This document shows positions 24,501 to 35,570 of a stretch of DNA of 64,000 nt, piece by piece. Made by a program: the position numbers and the translations under genes. This stretch comes from Apostichopus japonicus (taxonomy: Eukaryota; Echinodermata; Holothuroidea; Aspidochirotida; Stichopodidae). Below the pieces are notes generated by a model, which was given only the letters and a program-made list of their open reading frames with translations, was not told where the DNA came from and made no database searches. The DNA is taken from the NCBI RefSeq assembly GCF_037975245.1, contig NC_092562.1:30747554-30811553 (forward strand). Reading direction: 5' to 3'. Numbering within the stretch: position 1 is the stretch's first letter; each line of letters starts with the position of its first letter.

Positions 24501-25380
24501 TCTAAATCTCCTAATCTTGTGAAAACAGGTTGGCAGATATGTTGCAATAAAACGTTTCGCAAACGACATATGGTAGGGATTTGCGATTAAAGGACAACAC
24601 TATTCTGTTTCAATATTCTAGTAGTGTTTTTCGTGCAATCCAGGTCAGAAAGCAGAAAATAATATATTTGGGAAATATAAGAATGGTATTTGCTTATTTG
24701 AAAATGTAAAACAAGTTACCTGTAGATTAAGTGAAATAACATCACAAAAGAATGCAAGGATCAAAATTCTTGGAAAGAGGCCAAGAAATAAAGTACTGTA
24801 CAAGTGTATGCACAATGTCAAGTTTAAACATGGCTGGGAAGAGACATGTACTGTATGTTACAACGCTTTTGTATTAAAATATGTAGCAGACCAGCTCAAT
24901 GTAACTCTTTTTGGAAAGTACAGTAAGCTGAGTCAAATATAAATGTCAATGTTCTTTGCAATTTTCTCTTTTAAATTCTTAAACTTCAATTAGTTATGCT
25001 AAACCACTAAACCACTAAATTTACATCTACATTACAGTTTCTGGTTGACCAGCTTGCATAACCATGTTCAAATTATTGTTTTTTTGAGGCACTCTTTGTC
25101 TGAAGTTAACCAGCATTGAAATTTATTTATATTTTCTGTGTTGGGCTTGTGACGAACACATTGCCCGCTCATTTGCATTTTCATTTAATGACTATGTGTA
25201 GTATGTATTGATTCAACACCAATTGGTGTGGTTGCCTTAATGAATATTTGAAACAAATTCATATTTCTGCCAAAATTTCAGTAAGCAAGAGTAATAAATG
25301 TTGTGTAGAACCCAATTAATTACTGTGGTCCCATATCAAAGCAGTTATCTGTTAGAACTACTTCAAAAACCCTCACATAC
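21505..25380. other. Intron, first copy of the duplicated Ig-Ig intron
   Basis: About 21655-22640 corresponds to 1-960 (diverged). The remaining part, about 22.7-25.3 kb, has no counterpart in the shorter second copy. A plus-strand 100-codon open stretch at 24288-24590 has no support. A G-run at 23582-23593 is present. No exon is seen. Confidence 0.5.
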
Positions 25381-25722
25381 CTGCTTCATTGGTCACTAAG
25401 ACCCTCCATGCAACAGCTGGGCTTCCAACATCTGTTACCGTGATGGTGTAGATACCAGTCCTTGCAGCATTAGTCATGTTAGTAGGTAGGGTAAGAGTAG
25501 CAGGTTCACTGTTGATGTTTGTCATTGCTTCATCTGGTACTCTAGGACTATTCAGTGTAAACATATATCCTGGAGAATCTGCCCCACCTGGAAGAAGCAC
25601 TGCTTTATCAAATGTTACATTGGCTGTTTGGGAATCACCTGTGTGTACTTCAATGGTGGTCGGATAAGCTGTGGTTGCTACAGGACTCTTCACCACAGCA
25701 ACATAGGGAGGATCAGACTGAC
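25381..25722 (-). CDS. Ig-like domain exon, first copy (phase 1-1)
   Basis: The 342-nt exon lies between a TGTTACCAG acceptor and a GTATGTGAGGG donor. It is the same length and phase as 1580-1921 and nearly identical over most of the domain (shared NVTFDKAVLLPGGADSPGYM, for example). Differences cluster at the start (QSDPPYVAVVKSPVATTAYP) and near the end (TNMTNAARTGIYTITVTDVG). As placed it is the first domain after the signal peptide. The high similarity to the second copy suggests recent duplication or gene conversion, since the surrounding intron is much more diverged. Confidence 0.78.
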
Positions 25723-27723
25723 CTGGTAACAGGAATAGAAAATAATTTACTTGATAATGGTGTGACAAAGAAACTGATTTGGAAGCCTCATAGAATGATA
25801 CAGTAATTAACAGTGCTGAGATACTGAAGCAGCATTTAGTGGTAGACCTCAGAACAACCATGCAGCTGTGAAGCCTCAAATTAAGTAAGTGTCTGTTACA
25901 CACACTATAAAAGGGGTCAACTGGAAGATTGATCTTGATTACCTTTTTTTTCTTCAAGTGATATTTTAGAAGATCATCAGAACCTTGGGCATGTTACACA
26001 AGTGTTGTAAATTTAGTGGGTGTGTGATGGTCCAATGAATTTTCAAATTGTAAAGAAAATCTGGAACATTCACTTGGACAAAAACTATTAGCCTACTGAT
26101 AAAGATTGTAAGCCTTCCAGGTACCCCCATTCCCTTCCAACAAGATCTCTGAAAGCTATAAGAAACAAATAGAACTGCATTAAAATAGGTTATTAATAAA
26201 CAGATATTGTAAAAGATATGTGGTGTTCAAAATACCCCATGATCAGAGCACAGACATATTTAACAGTACAGTCACATAGGAACCATTATAAATTTTGTCA
26301 ACAATATCAAATGACCTTAAAATGGATGACAACTGAGAACTCACTAAAATCTTCTTTATACCAAATATATTCACCACAACACAACTGACCATTCTGACTT
26401 TAATGCTCTCCAACTTACTCCATTTACATGGTTTTAAGAGCTTGTATGAACTTTGACCTGCACCAAGAAATAGTAGAGAAGCATTAAAGAACTCATAGGG
26501 TGGCATCATCTATACACACAATAAAGTAGCCTACAAGATTCACAAAAGCTGAGCTTGTTTAGAGTTTTCCTGTCTACAAGGCTTTCTGATTTTCATCACT
26601 GCAAACCTAAAATAAACTATGGCCTCCACCAAATGCAATACAGCAACCAGAAACCTGACAAGAAAGTGCTATATCTACATAGCATGTCAAGAATTCACCT
26701 TACATTTGTTTATCTAAAATGCTAAATCATTAAGGGGCATTACAGGTAACTACCAAACTATTGATTCAACAGAACTGTGCTTGTAATTGTAAGCTACTTC
26801 CGGCCTTTGAACTATTTACAGAACTTTGGGAATCTTAGAAAATCCATGTTTCACCACTTTCTGGAACTTAGCTCATGGCAACTTTAGATCCTCTGCAAAC
26901 CAGTTATGCTATATCAACTGGAAGAATTAGTTGACTTGTTCACACCATACCAGACATACCTAGTTCCAGTTTATGTACTGCACATGAAGCTATCTATAGC
27001 TACCATCATCATTCTATGCATTGGGTAATTATAAGCAATAAAGTATTAACTCGATCAAGCAAGTATGAGAGAGGATATGATTTATCAGTTACATAGATCA
27101 ACTGGAAAAGTCTTCATATGGCCTACTTCATGGTGGCGGGATTTGGGCTGCAGTTGTGACAAATGAGTAATGAGCACTTTCTTGGCATGTATCTATGGCA
27201 CTTGAACAAACTTGCTGAACAAGTAGCATGTGATGTTAGTCCTGCTTCCTGACTCTCATGACCTTTGACAATCCTTGTGTTTTTATTTCAGCAAAGAAGA
27301 AACTTCTCCCTAAATTGTCCTACTTACAACATATTATCTCTTCATTAATCCAGTATCACTTGCAACAAACTAAAGACTAACCAAGCCCACAACTGCTTTG
27401 TGTTTAAGATATTTATTACCAAACAGACAACAAATTGCTTATGTGAACTTTACTCTAAACATACAAATTTTTCAAAATTATTTTGTCATTTTTGTTTTCA
27501 TGGAATCTAAACTTGCTTTTGTTCTGGTTTGCTAGGAGATTATACAAATTTGTAGTGCTTTTGTGGTACACAAATAAATACTATATTGACGTTTTCCAAG
27601 TATTGTTGCTTCTATCTCATCTTGGCTGTTGTGTCCTTAGCTGGGTGTAACTATATACTTGTATTGTAACCTAATACTCAATTAGGAAAAACACCTACAT
27701 CTGCTCAATTGCTGGGTGCCTAC
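25723..27723. other. Part of the large first intron, nothing recognised
   Basis: No exon, repeat or mobile element could be supported. An 88-codon minus-strand frame at 26243-26509 lacks motifs. Confidence 0.45.
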
Positions 27724-27859
27724 TATAGCATTGTGCGGGATCCCGGTAGTCACGTTAATCCCGGTATCCTGGTATTGACTAGTCCCGATCACAGTGCAAT
27801 ATGTGTAAATAGTACCGGGAGTGGGAAAACAACGGGTTATTAAATGTGTTTCGGTATCA

Positions 27860-28507
27860 TGTAATATTGTGATGAGCCCGCTTCCTCCGATAGTAAAACT
27901 ATATCGGGACTCGCGATAGAAAGGTACTGGGATATCTTGATGCCGTATTTATGCTTCTTCAGGAGATGTCTCGAACGGAAGAAAACAATGACTTCACACA
28001 AAAAACAATTTGACGAGATAGGATTTGATTAATGATTCGGTATAATTTCTTCTCTGTCGATTCTCTTTACAAATAAAACTAAATTACAATGATTTGACTT
28101 GACTTGACTTGACTCCGTCAATTAAACAATTAGGAGTGATGAAATAGTAACGAAGCAATGACGAACTGATCACGGAGCGCTGACGGAGTGATAAATTTGC
28201 TGATCAAGCGATAAATTTGCTGACGGAGTGCGTAAACTTTCGGCCTCCTTTTCCTTTTAAACCTTACTTCCATAAAATCTCACTGCGCACAATCAGTAGA
28301 CAGCCAATAACCTGACCATCCAGTATTAACTTAATGATATAAAAATAAGTGCGCTGGCACTGATCTGCCCTGATTGGTTGGGAGTTTGGAAGTCCATCCC
28401 CTTTCTATGGAAACTTCCATACCACGTGAGAGAACCTTCTCGAATGTTCCACAGACATAATGGAATCTATTTTGGGAAAAGGCCCTGTACCAAGATTCAA
28501 TAAGATA
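27860..28507 (-). repeat. 3' LTR of element 1
   Basis: 648 bases, identical by eye to 34923-35570 (constant offset 7063). On the minus strand it ends CAATATTACA. Its start is TATCTTATTG rather than the usual TG. It contains the short tandem (TGACT)n at about 28095-28113 and repeats of GCTGACGGAGTG. A 60-codon frame through the LTR occurs in both copies and is not considered a gene. Confidence 0.9.
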
Positions 28508-29078
28508 TACCATAAAAGAGACCCCATAGACTATGACATCAACAAATCTTTCTTCAAATTTACATAATACTTAACATCTTGTCTTTTCAACTTCTTGAAG
28601 AAATTTACTTTTGACTGAATATTTAAGGAAAAGAAAATATATACATAATTTCCTCAAAAGATCTATACTTTCATTTGCTTCGATAACTGTTGCTGTAAGC
28701 AAAAGTTGCATATCACCAATGCTGTCTCTGAATAGCCTTCAATATAACATCAATGATGCAATGTAAATATCCTTAAAATATTTCTCAATATATGAAAACC
28801 CATGTTGCTAATATTCCGGATATGTTCTAATTGCCGGGTAAACGTTTGAACGAATTCATAAGGAGAAATAAGGTATACTCATTACACATTTGTTATAAAA
28901 GATGAAACTAGGTCACTTGGTGGCGTTTTAACAATAAAGCTTATATTGTTACACCATACACAGTACAATGACTTCCACTTAATAGGTATGCAGGTAATTG
29001 CCATGACGCATTCCATTCATACAATTGTGGGTAAAACACCTGTTCATCTGAACTTAAAGCAATATGCAGTTATACATA
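28508..29078 (-). other. Untranslated 3' region of element 1
   Basis: Between the pol stop and the 3' LTR. AT-rich, no frame. The stretch next to the LTR (TATGGGGTCTCTTTTATGG on the minus strand) is only a weak candidate for a polypurine tract. Confidence 0.6.
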
Positions 29079-32000
29079 CTAACCATATAATGTTTGCAAC
29101 ATCCTGCCTGGATTGCCTGTAATGTTCAATCCCTTTTCATGGAGAAAATTCATTATTTCCCCTGTGTTGGAATATTTTCCTACATCCCACCAAAAATCAT
29201 GACTCTTAAAGCCTGAAGGAAAACATGGTGTCTGATAGGTGACCAGAACCTGTAATTCACCCAATTTGTATCGAGCACGTTGGACTTTCATGTCTCCTTG
29301 TGGAGCATTTGCAAAAACTTTCTTTTGCCTTAATATGCTATCTTTCATGGAAGGATATGGAAGTGCTAATCCTTCATTATGTGCTCTATTCTCTAGAAAG
29401 GATGCAACATTCATTGGCTTAGTGGTCATAAGACACATGATGTGATCTGAAGTTACCCCTGGCAAAATGTTACCAAACTCATCATGAAACTCAATATGTG
29501 CATCTTGCATGACATTAACATTTTCTGCATTAGAAGTGTTACTACTCAAAACATTTCTCATTCGTGCAAGCTTTTCACTTGATGAACCCTTCGTTTTCAA
29601 GACCTGACGCAATTTCTGAATGTTAGTGATATTCTTAGTTTCAGAAGATGCTCTTACAAAACATGGTTTAAGCCTGTTATAATTGAATACATCACTAAGA
29701 ATTTCTCCTTTGAGAGTGGCCAACAAATAATGAGTCCTATCTAAAACTTGATGGATCACTAATGGTCCACACCATTCTGCAGCAATTTTGCGAGAGTTCG
29801 CAGTCAAGGAGGAAGACGTTGGCTTATATAGATACACTAATTGACCCGTTGAATAAATTGCACCTTTGTCTAGTTTTGCACTTATCTTAACATTTTGAGC
29901 ATCTTGTTGCTTCTTTTGTAAGACCAACATTACCCTTGACAAATGATCAAATCGTTTCTTTAACAATGCAGCATATTCTCCATGAGATTGTGATAATCCT
30001 GCCATTGGATTGAACGATAAATTTGTAAGATTTGGTGGCTTACGTCCAAATGCAAGTTCAAATGGGCTATAGCTACCTAACTGAGGAGAGGAAAATGTGT
30101 TATATGCATAGGCTGATGTTGGGACAAATCGTACCCAATCCGTACCAAACGGATTTAAGTTCACTTTGAGGAAATTTGAAAGAGTCTGAATGTGTCTTTC
30201 AACCTGTAAGCTTCCATGATTGCTTACACTGATGAACTTTTGTTCAATGCCCAAAGCCTTACTTAAGAGCTCCACTAATTTTCCTGTAAGAGAAGCTGCC
30301 GCATCACTTATGATACAAGACGGTGGACCAAAAGTTGTGACTACCCTCTGCAATAATGCTTCACATATCGTTTCAGCATCAAGAGTCTTAAGAGAAACAC
30401 ATACAACAAATCTAGTGATCTCATCACAAACAACCATCAAATGTTTAAATCCTGTAGCCGTTGTGGGCATAGTCTTGAAATCCAGACTAAGTCTGTCAAA
30501 AGGACGATAAGAATCAGGAATGCGAGCATGATATTGTCTCAATTTGTCCGGTTTCTTACGGAATTCTTGACAACGGAGACATGCCTGAATATAATTACTG
30601 ATGCGTTGAAACATATTGCGCAGATAGAAATGCTGTCTAATGGTCAAATATGTACGCATTACACCCTGATGATTACTTAACAAGTCATCATGATATCGAG
30701 ATATTATTTGTTCCACCATAGTCTCAGGTACGACTAACTGAAGAGTCATCTTAGCATCATTAGTCTCATGCAAAAATATCCTGAATAACAAACTATTACA
30801 TAACAAATAATCCTCTGCTTGAGAACGAACAGTTCTAGCATGCTTAACATTACTTGGAATAATGTCGTGTGCAAGAAAATCATAAATTGGTTTGTAGTAA
30901 GGACAAGTTTGTTGTTGAATTTGCAACTCTTTTACATCAAATGGCAGATCATAGTTTTTGATCAGCTTTCCTTGAATTGCCTTCATGACTTTATTCAATT
31001 CCTTTTGTTTTGGAATATGCCCTGTAACCAAATGATCAATGTTCGTTATGACTGGCTTTGGCTGAACAAATAATTCTGGAGGTGGTTCTCTGATTACCTC
31101 TTGCTCTCTTTGTCTATTCTGATCCACTAATCTTGGCTCTGAAGGTTGAGAAACACTTGTAAAATTTGGCACAACTAACATGTCTGGGCTAAATGTAGGT
31201 CCATTTTCACTCGGCATAGTAATAATAGGCCTTTGAATATATGTTTCTCTCTTATCAGTAGAAATTACTGGTGTAGTCGTCTTTTGTGACTCAGATTGTG
31301 GTCTCTGTGTAGCATGATCACTAGAATGTGTTGCCTTAGGACTGGATGTCCTATTAACTCTATTTGTTAATACTTTGGCTGAGGAATCCTGCATGGACTC
31401 CTTAGTGACTTTATTCGGAAATAAATCTGGAACTTTGACTCCCATTGACCTTGCCTTTGACCTTGTCATGATTGGATTAAATGTCTCCTTAGGTGGAGTT
31501 GAAAAATCCTCACAAGAATTGACCTCTTGAGCAACCTGATCTATTTCAGAGTGAAATTCCTGTGGTGCTCTAGACAAATAATCTGCCAAAACCAATTCTG
31601 AACCCTTTTTGTAACCAACCTGAAATGTATATTCTGACAACTTGAACAGAAGTTTACGTAAGCGTGAAGTTGCTGGTTCTTGTTTTGACTTAAACAATTC
31701 AACAATGGCTGAGTGATCAACATATGCCTCAAATTCTACATTTTGCAATAAATGTTTGAATGCTGTCACATTAATAAATAGACCCATCATTTCTAATTCA
31801 GTTACACTATACCTCTGACATGCTGGTGGTAATACCTTAGAGTAATATGCAATAATATTCTCTTTGCCATTAACTCTTTGTGTCAGGTATGATCCTGTTG
31901 CTACTCGTGATGTGTCGCTATATAATACAAAACGACCATATTTCTGTGGCATATGCAATATAGGTGGATTACACAACAACTCTTTAATACTTTGAAATGC

Positions 32001-33953
32001 ACACTGATGTTCCTCTGTCCATTTAAATACCTTTCTTTTACGACTCAAATGATGTAATGGTCTCAATAGTGCTTGAATATTCGGGAAAAATGAAGCCACA
32101 TAATTAACTGCACCTACAAATCGTCTTACTGACTTAACATTGTGTGGTTTCGGTGTGTTCCTAATTGCTGCACATCTGTCATGCAAAGGTTGGATACAAG
32201 CCTCACCTTCTGGGGTTATTGACAGCAAATGTCCCATATATCGGACTGAATTTTGAAAAATGCTACACCTTTTCGGAGAAATTTTCAATCCGCTGTCCAT
32301 TAAAACCTTAAAAATTGCCTGTAGGTGTTGTTTGTGAGAACGTTTGTCTTCACTGTACACAATAATATCGTCATGATGAGCAATACAGAACTTATTTGAA
32401 TTTGGTATCGTTGCCAAAATATCATTAATTTGCGACTGAAAGATCGCTGGAGATAAATTCAATCCCTGTGGTAAGCGTTTATAATAATAATGCTTTCCTC
32501 CATGAAATGAAGCAATACCTGTATATTGTTGTGCATGAACACTAAGTGGCAGACAGAAGAATGCAGACTTTAAATCAAGAACACCCAAAATTTTAGCTCC
32601 AGAGTACCCTATGGTACGGATAGTCTCATTCAGTAATGGAAATGGGTGATTGAGACGTTTTATTCTACTATTCAAGTAGCGAAAATCTGTGACAACCCTT
32701 TTGTCTTTTGTTCCCTTCTTTGGAATGAGGAAAACGGGCGAGGTATAAGACTGATGTCCTACCGCTAAGATTCCTAATCGCACTAATTTGTCAAGCTCAC
32801 TGGCGACAATGACTTTGTCCTCATCTGAAAGTCTATAGGGACGTATGTAAAACGGCTCATCATTAGTAAGCGTAATATCAGCCTCATAATTTGGACAGTG
32901 AGATAATTCACCATAAAGAGAAAATGCATCTCTATGTGAGTCTAGAAATTCATAAATGCTTTCTGTTTCTGAGGCATCTAGAATACTTTGTTCCAAATTA
33001 ATGTTATCTCTCATGATTTCCTGTTCAGATTTGGAAACCAGGGGATCATCGGCTGTCAAATGTGGATAACGATGTAAATTATATCGTGTAATTTCATCAC
33101 GATTCTCTTTAGAGTTAGAATTCGTTCGAAAAAGAGACGGTTTTTCGATGTCTCTCATGACATTTAGAAAATCTAGAGAATCAGTAGGTATGTCTTCTGT
33201 GACCGTAATGATATCTGCTAAATCTAAATGAGCCACTGTGCGAGAAGGATGCAGACAAAATTTCTGATTACCCATGTTCCTTAGTAGAATCTTTGTTCTA
33301 CCTTTATGCATTTTCACTAACATTCGTGAAGGACACATACGAGATATTAGAGGAAACGGTTTAATAACCACATCTGCATTTCGTGCATATAGTGGAAGAC
33401 GTCCCTGTACAGTAATGTATCTTTGCTGACCTGGGTAAATAACAAATCTCTGCACTGGCCTAAGGAAAACTTTGGCTTGTTTAATTCTAAAACAGTTTGT
33501 GGTAAAGTCCAAAGATCCATTCAATTCCTTCAGAGTCTGACTACCTAATATTAAGTCAATACCTGTCAGGTTTGCAGCAATTAAAGCAGAAAGCTGAAAT
33601 TCATGACTCTGAATTTTGACCTGAAATGTTATCGTGCTATGTGCATGAATAAACTGACCATTACCCAACTTTAGGTTTACTACATCAACTGAGACTGGTT
33701 GTATAGAGGATAAATACTTTGAATTTTGCACTGTAGAAGAAGAAATGATAGAGCGTGTCGCTCCACTATCAAACAACAATGAAATTCCTTTACCATCATG
33801 TAAAGTACCTCTCACAAAATTACGTGTGTCCAGTTGAATATCCACATTACGGTCGTTCCCTGTATATCTAGAAGTAGGAATATTACTATTCTTCCAAATA
33901 TTATCTGCTTTACGTTTCGATCTTCCTTTACTTGGTACTTTGTCTGGAGTCAC
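29079..33953 (-). CDS. Gypsy-type Pol polyprotein: protease, reverse transcriptase, RNase H, integrase
   Basis: An uninterrupted frame of 1624 codons. The aspartic protease has FDSGATRSII (Asp62). In RT, KDKRVVTDFRYLNS and LPQGLNLSPAIFQ precede a catalytic box that reads AHHDDIIVYS at residues 525-534; the usual Tyr of YxDD is His526, with Asp528-Asp529 kept. RNase H has YSDTS (Asp680), a TELEMMG box and ADYLSR. The integrase has HHCC-like residues (HQGVMRTYL, CLRCQ) then Asp1158, Asp1217 and Glu1252, a D-x58-D-x34-E triad, followed by a GPY/F-like GPLVIHQVL near residue 1396. About 190 further residues to the C-terminus are not part of any domain I know. The first listed codon is GTG (33953); the frame is open further upstream and overlaps gag in the -1 frame, so frameshifting rather than a separate start is likely. 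Confidence 0.92.
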   Translation of the reverse strand: MTPDKVPSKGRSKRKADNIWKNSNIPTSRYTGNDRNVDIQLDTRNFVRGTLHDGKGISLLFDSGATRSIISSSTVQNSKYLSSIQPVSVDVVNLKLGNGQFIHAHSTITFQVKIQSHEFQLSALIAANLTGIDLILGSQTLKELNGSLDFTTNCFRIKQAKVFLRPVQRFVIYPGQQRYITVQGRLPLYARNADVVIKPFPLISRMCPSRMLVKMHKGRTKILLRNMGNQKFCLHPSRTVAHLDLADIITVTEDIPTDSLDFLNVMRDIEKPSLFRTNSNSKENRDEITRYNLHRYPHLTADDPLVSKSEQEIMRDNINLEQSILDASETESIYEFLDSHRDAFSLYGELSHCPNYEADITLTNDEPFYIRPYRLSDEDKVIVASELDKLVRLGILAVGHQSYTSPVFLIPKKGTKDKRVVTDFRYLNSRIKRLNHPFPLLNETIRTIGYSGAKILGVLDLKSAFFCLPLSVHAQQYTGIASFHGGKHYYYKRLPQGLNLSPAIFQSQINDILATIPNSNKFCIAHHDDIIVYSEDKRSHKQHLQAIFKVLMDSGLKISPKRCSIFQNSVRYMGHLLSITPEGEACIQPLHDRCAAIRNTPKPHNVKSVRRFVGAVNYVASFFPNIQALLRPLHHLSRKRKVFKWTEEHQCAFQSIKELLCNPPILHMPQKYGRFVLYSDTSRVATGSYLTQRVNGKENIIAYYSKVLPPACQRYSVTELEMMGLFINVTAFKHLLQNVEFEAYVDHSAIVELFKSKQEPATSRLRKLLFKLSEYTFQVGYKKGSELVLADYLSRAPQEFHSEIDQVAQEVNSCEDFSTPPKETFNPIMTRSKARSMGVKVPDLFPNKVTKESMQDSSAKVLTNRVNRTSSPKATHSSDHATQRPQSESQKTTTPVISTDKRETYIQRPIITMPSENGPTFSPDMLVVPNFTSVSQPSEPRLVDQNRQREQEVIREPPPELFVQPKPVITNIDHLVTGHIPKQKELNKVMKAIQGKLIKNYDLPFDVKELQIQQQTCPYYKPIYDFLAHDIIPSNVKHARTVRSQAEDYLLCNSLLFRIFLHETNDAKMTLQLVVPETMVEQIISRYHDDLLSNHQGVMRTYLTIRQHFYLRNMFQRISNYIQACLRCQEFRKKPDKLRQYHARIPDSYRPFDRLSLDFKTMPTTATGFKHLMVVCDEITRFVVCVSLKTLDAETICEALLQRVVTTFGPPSCIISDAAASLTGKLVELLSKALGIEQKFISVSNHGSLQVERHIQTLSNFLKVNLNPFGTDWVRFVPTSAYAYNTFSSPQLGSYSPFELAFGRKPPNLTNLSFNPMAGLSQSHGEYAALLKKRFDHLSRVMLVLQKKQQDAQNVKISAKLDKGAIYSTGQLVYLYKPTSSSLTANSRKIAAEWCGPLVIHQVLDRTHYLLATLKGEILSDVFNYNRLKPCFVRASSETKNITNIQKLRQVLKTKGSSSEKLARMRNVLSSNTSNAENVNVMQDAHIEFHDEFGNILPGVTSDHIMCLMTTKPMNVASFLENRAHNEGLALPYPSMKDSILRQKKVFANAPQGDMKVQRARYKLGELQVLVTYQTPCFPSGFKSHDFWWDVGKYSNTGEIMNFLHEKGLNITGNPGRMLQTLYG

Positions 33954-33982
33954 TGTATGATGAGTGCTATCATAAGTGCTCC

Positions 33983-34264
33983 CTAATGAAAATTCTGTGG
34001 TGGTACTTTGTTTACATTAGCCTCCATTTCATGGCTTAGGCGAATTTGACAATATTGTGCAAAATGACCTCGATTTTGGCAGTAGTAACATGTAATTGAA
34101 GGATTAAAACATGGTAACCTTCTCCTGTTATCATTTTGACCTGTCCTAGGACCACGAGAATCACGAGAACTATATCTTTGCCTCATATCTTTTGGATTGT
34201 CTTGCGATTCTGACCTACGTGAATGATCAAACTTGGTCTCTAGTTCCTGTTCACTGACAGACAT
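33983..34264 (-). CDS. Short Gag-like protein with one CCHC zinc knuckle
   Basis: A 93-codon frame from ATG at 34264 to TAG. It is basic (SRRSESQDNPKDMRQRYSSR) and has a CYYCQNRGHFAQYC knuckle (C-x2-C-x4-H-x4-C), the nucleocapsid motif that binds RNA. No capsid-like domain precedes it, and only about 660 bases separate it from the LTR, so Gag is unusually small or its capsid part is lost. The pol frame continues past its stop in the -1 frame. Confidence 0.8.
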   Translation of the reverse strand: MSVSEQELETKFDHSRRSESQDNPKDMRQRYSSRDSRGPRTGQNDNRRRLPCFNPSITCYYCQNRGHFAQYCQIRLSHEMEANVNKVPPQNFH

Positions 34265-34922
34265 TATGCCGAATACAAGTAGGCTAGTTATGATACAACA
34301 TGAGCCTATACTAAATTGAACACACTATCGACCGTAATACAAATAGCAAATATGCAATACATGGACACGATTAAAATAACTTATCGGCACACTCTGATCT
34401 CAAATAGGGGTTTGGGATACAAATTGGCATGATTTCACTCACCCTTAAGTTTAACTAAGAACTGGTAGTGGAACTGCAAACGATGATTGAAGTCCCTCGG
34501 TTAGTAGTAGTAGTAGTGGCAGGTAGTAGCAGTAGCAGGCGGGCCTACATCTCGTGTGCTGCAGATTCGTTCGCCGTTAACATCGGGTAGAGTCGAGGCT
34601 TAGATCGCGAAAATGTTCAGTTCTGATGTTTAGAGCTGTAGTATTCTACGTACTAGTTGCGCGAATGTTCAAACGCGAACTGCATGCTGGGTTGATTAAC
34701 GTTAGTGTACGATCAGTGGTTCCGGTGTACAGACTTAGGCTAGTATAGGCTGACTTCCCTCGTAGAGTGTGTATGTTAGGCAACTTCGTGAACATGCGTT
34801 GTGTTCCTCGTTAGGTCCTCGGGCCAAAAAAATCCTCCTGTTCGTTATTGAACGTAACGAACGAAAGTTGTGAAAAGTTCCGTTACCGTTTTGTTCCTGA
34901 AGAAAGCAACCGATCTCCACCA
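34265..34922 (-). other. Leader of element 1 with primer-binding site
   Basis: Between the 5' LTR and the zinc-knuckle ORF. It begins (minus strand) TGGTGGAGATCGGTTGC right after the LTR end, as a tRNA primer site should start with TGG. A (TAG)n-like run lies at about 34500-34540. No capsid coding was recognised. Confidence 0.6.
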
Positions 34923-35570
34923 TGTAATATTGTGATGAGCCCGCTTCCTCCGATAGTAAAACTATATCGGGACTCGCGATAGAAAGGTACTGGGATATCT
35001 TGATGCCGTATTTATGCTTCTTCAGGAGATGTCTCGAACGGAAGAAAACAATGACTTCACACAAAAAACAATTTGACGAGATAGGATTTGATTAATGATT
35101 CGGTATAATTTCTTCTCTGTCGATTCTCTTTACAAATAAAACTAAATTACAATGATTTGACTTGACTTGACTTGACTCCGTCAATTAAACAATTAGGAGT
35201 GATGAAATAGTAACGAAGCAATGACGAACTGATCACGGAGCGCTGACGGAGTGATAAATTTGCTGATCAAGCGATAAATTTGCTGACGGAGTGCGTAAAC
35301 TTTCGGCCTCCTTTTCCTTTTAAACCTTACTTCCATAAAATCTCACTGCGCACAATCAGTAGACAGCCAATAACCTGACCATCCAGTATTAACTTAATGA
35401 TATAAAAATAAGTGCGCTGGCACTGATCTGCCCTGATTGGTTGGGAGTTTGGAAGTCCATCCCCTTTCTATGGAAACTTCCATACCACGTGAGAGAACCT
35501 TCTCGAATGTTCCACAGACATAATGGAATCTATTTTGGGAAAAGGCCCTGTACCAAGATTCAATAAGATA
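34923..35570 (-). repeat. 5' LTR of element 1
   Basis: Identical by eye to the 3' LTR at 27860-28507. The right flank is GTTAAAAACT, and does not match the left flank of the 3' LTR (CGGTATCA). Confidence 0.9.

Larger units (their letters stand above)
27860..35570 (-). mobile_element. Full-length, young Gypsy-type LTR retrotransposon (element 1)
   Basis: A 7.7-kb element on the minus strand: 5' LTR 34923-35570, primer-binding site just inside it (TGGTGGAGATCGG on the minus strand), a zinc-knuckle ORF at 33983-34264, a pol frame at 29079-33953 and a 3' LTR at 27860-28507. The two 648-bp LTRs look identical throughout, which implies very recent insertion. The order PR, RT, RNase H, integrase is the Metaviridae order. 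No convincing target-site duplication flanks it. Confidence 0.88.

Noticed and set aside
28331-28513. 60-codon minus ORF, repeated at 35394-35603
   Set aside because: Lies within the LTRs of element 1 and is present twice only because the LTRs are identical.
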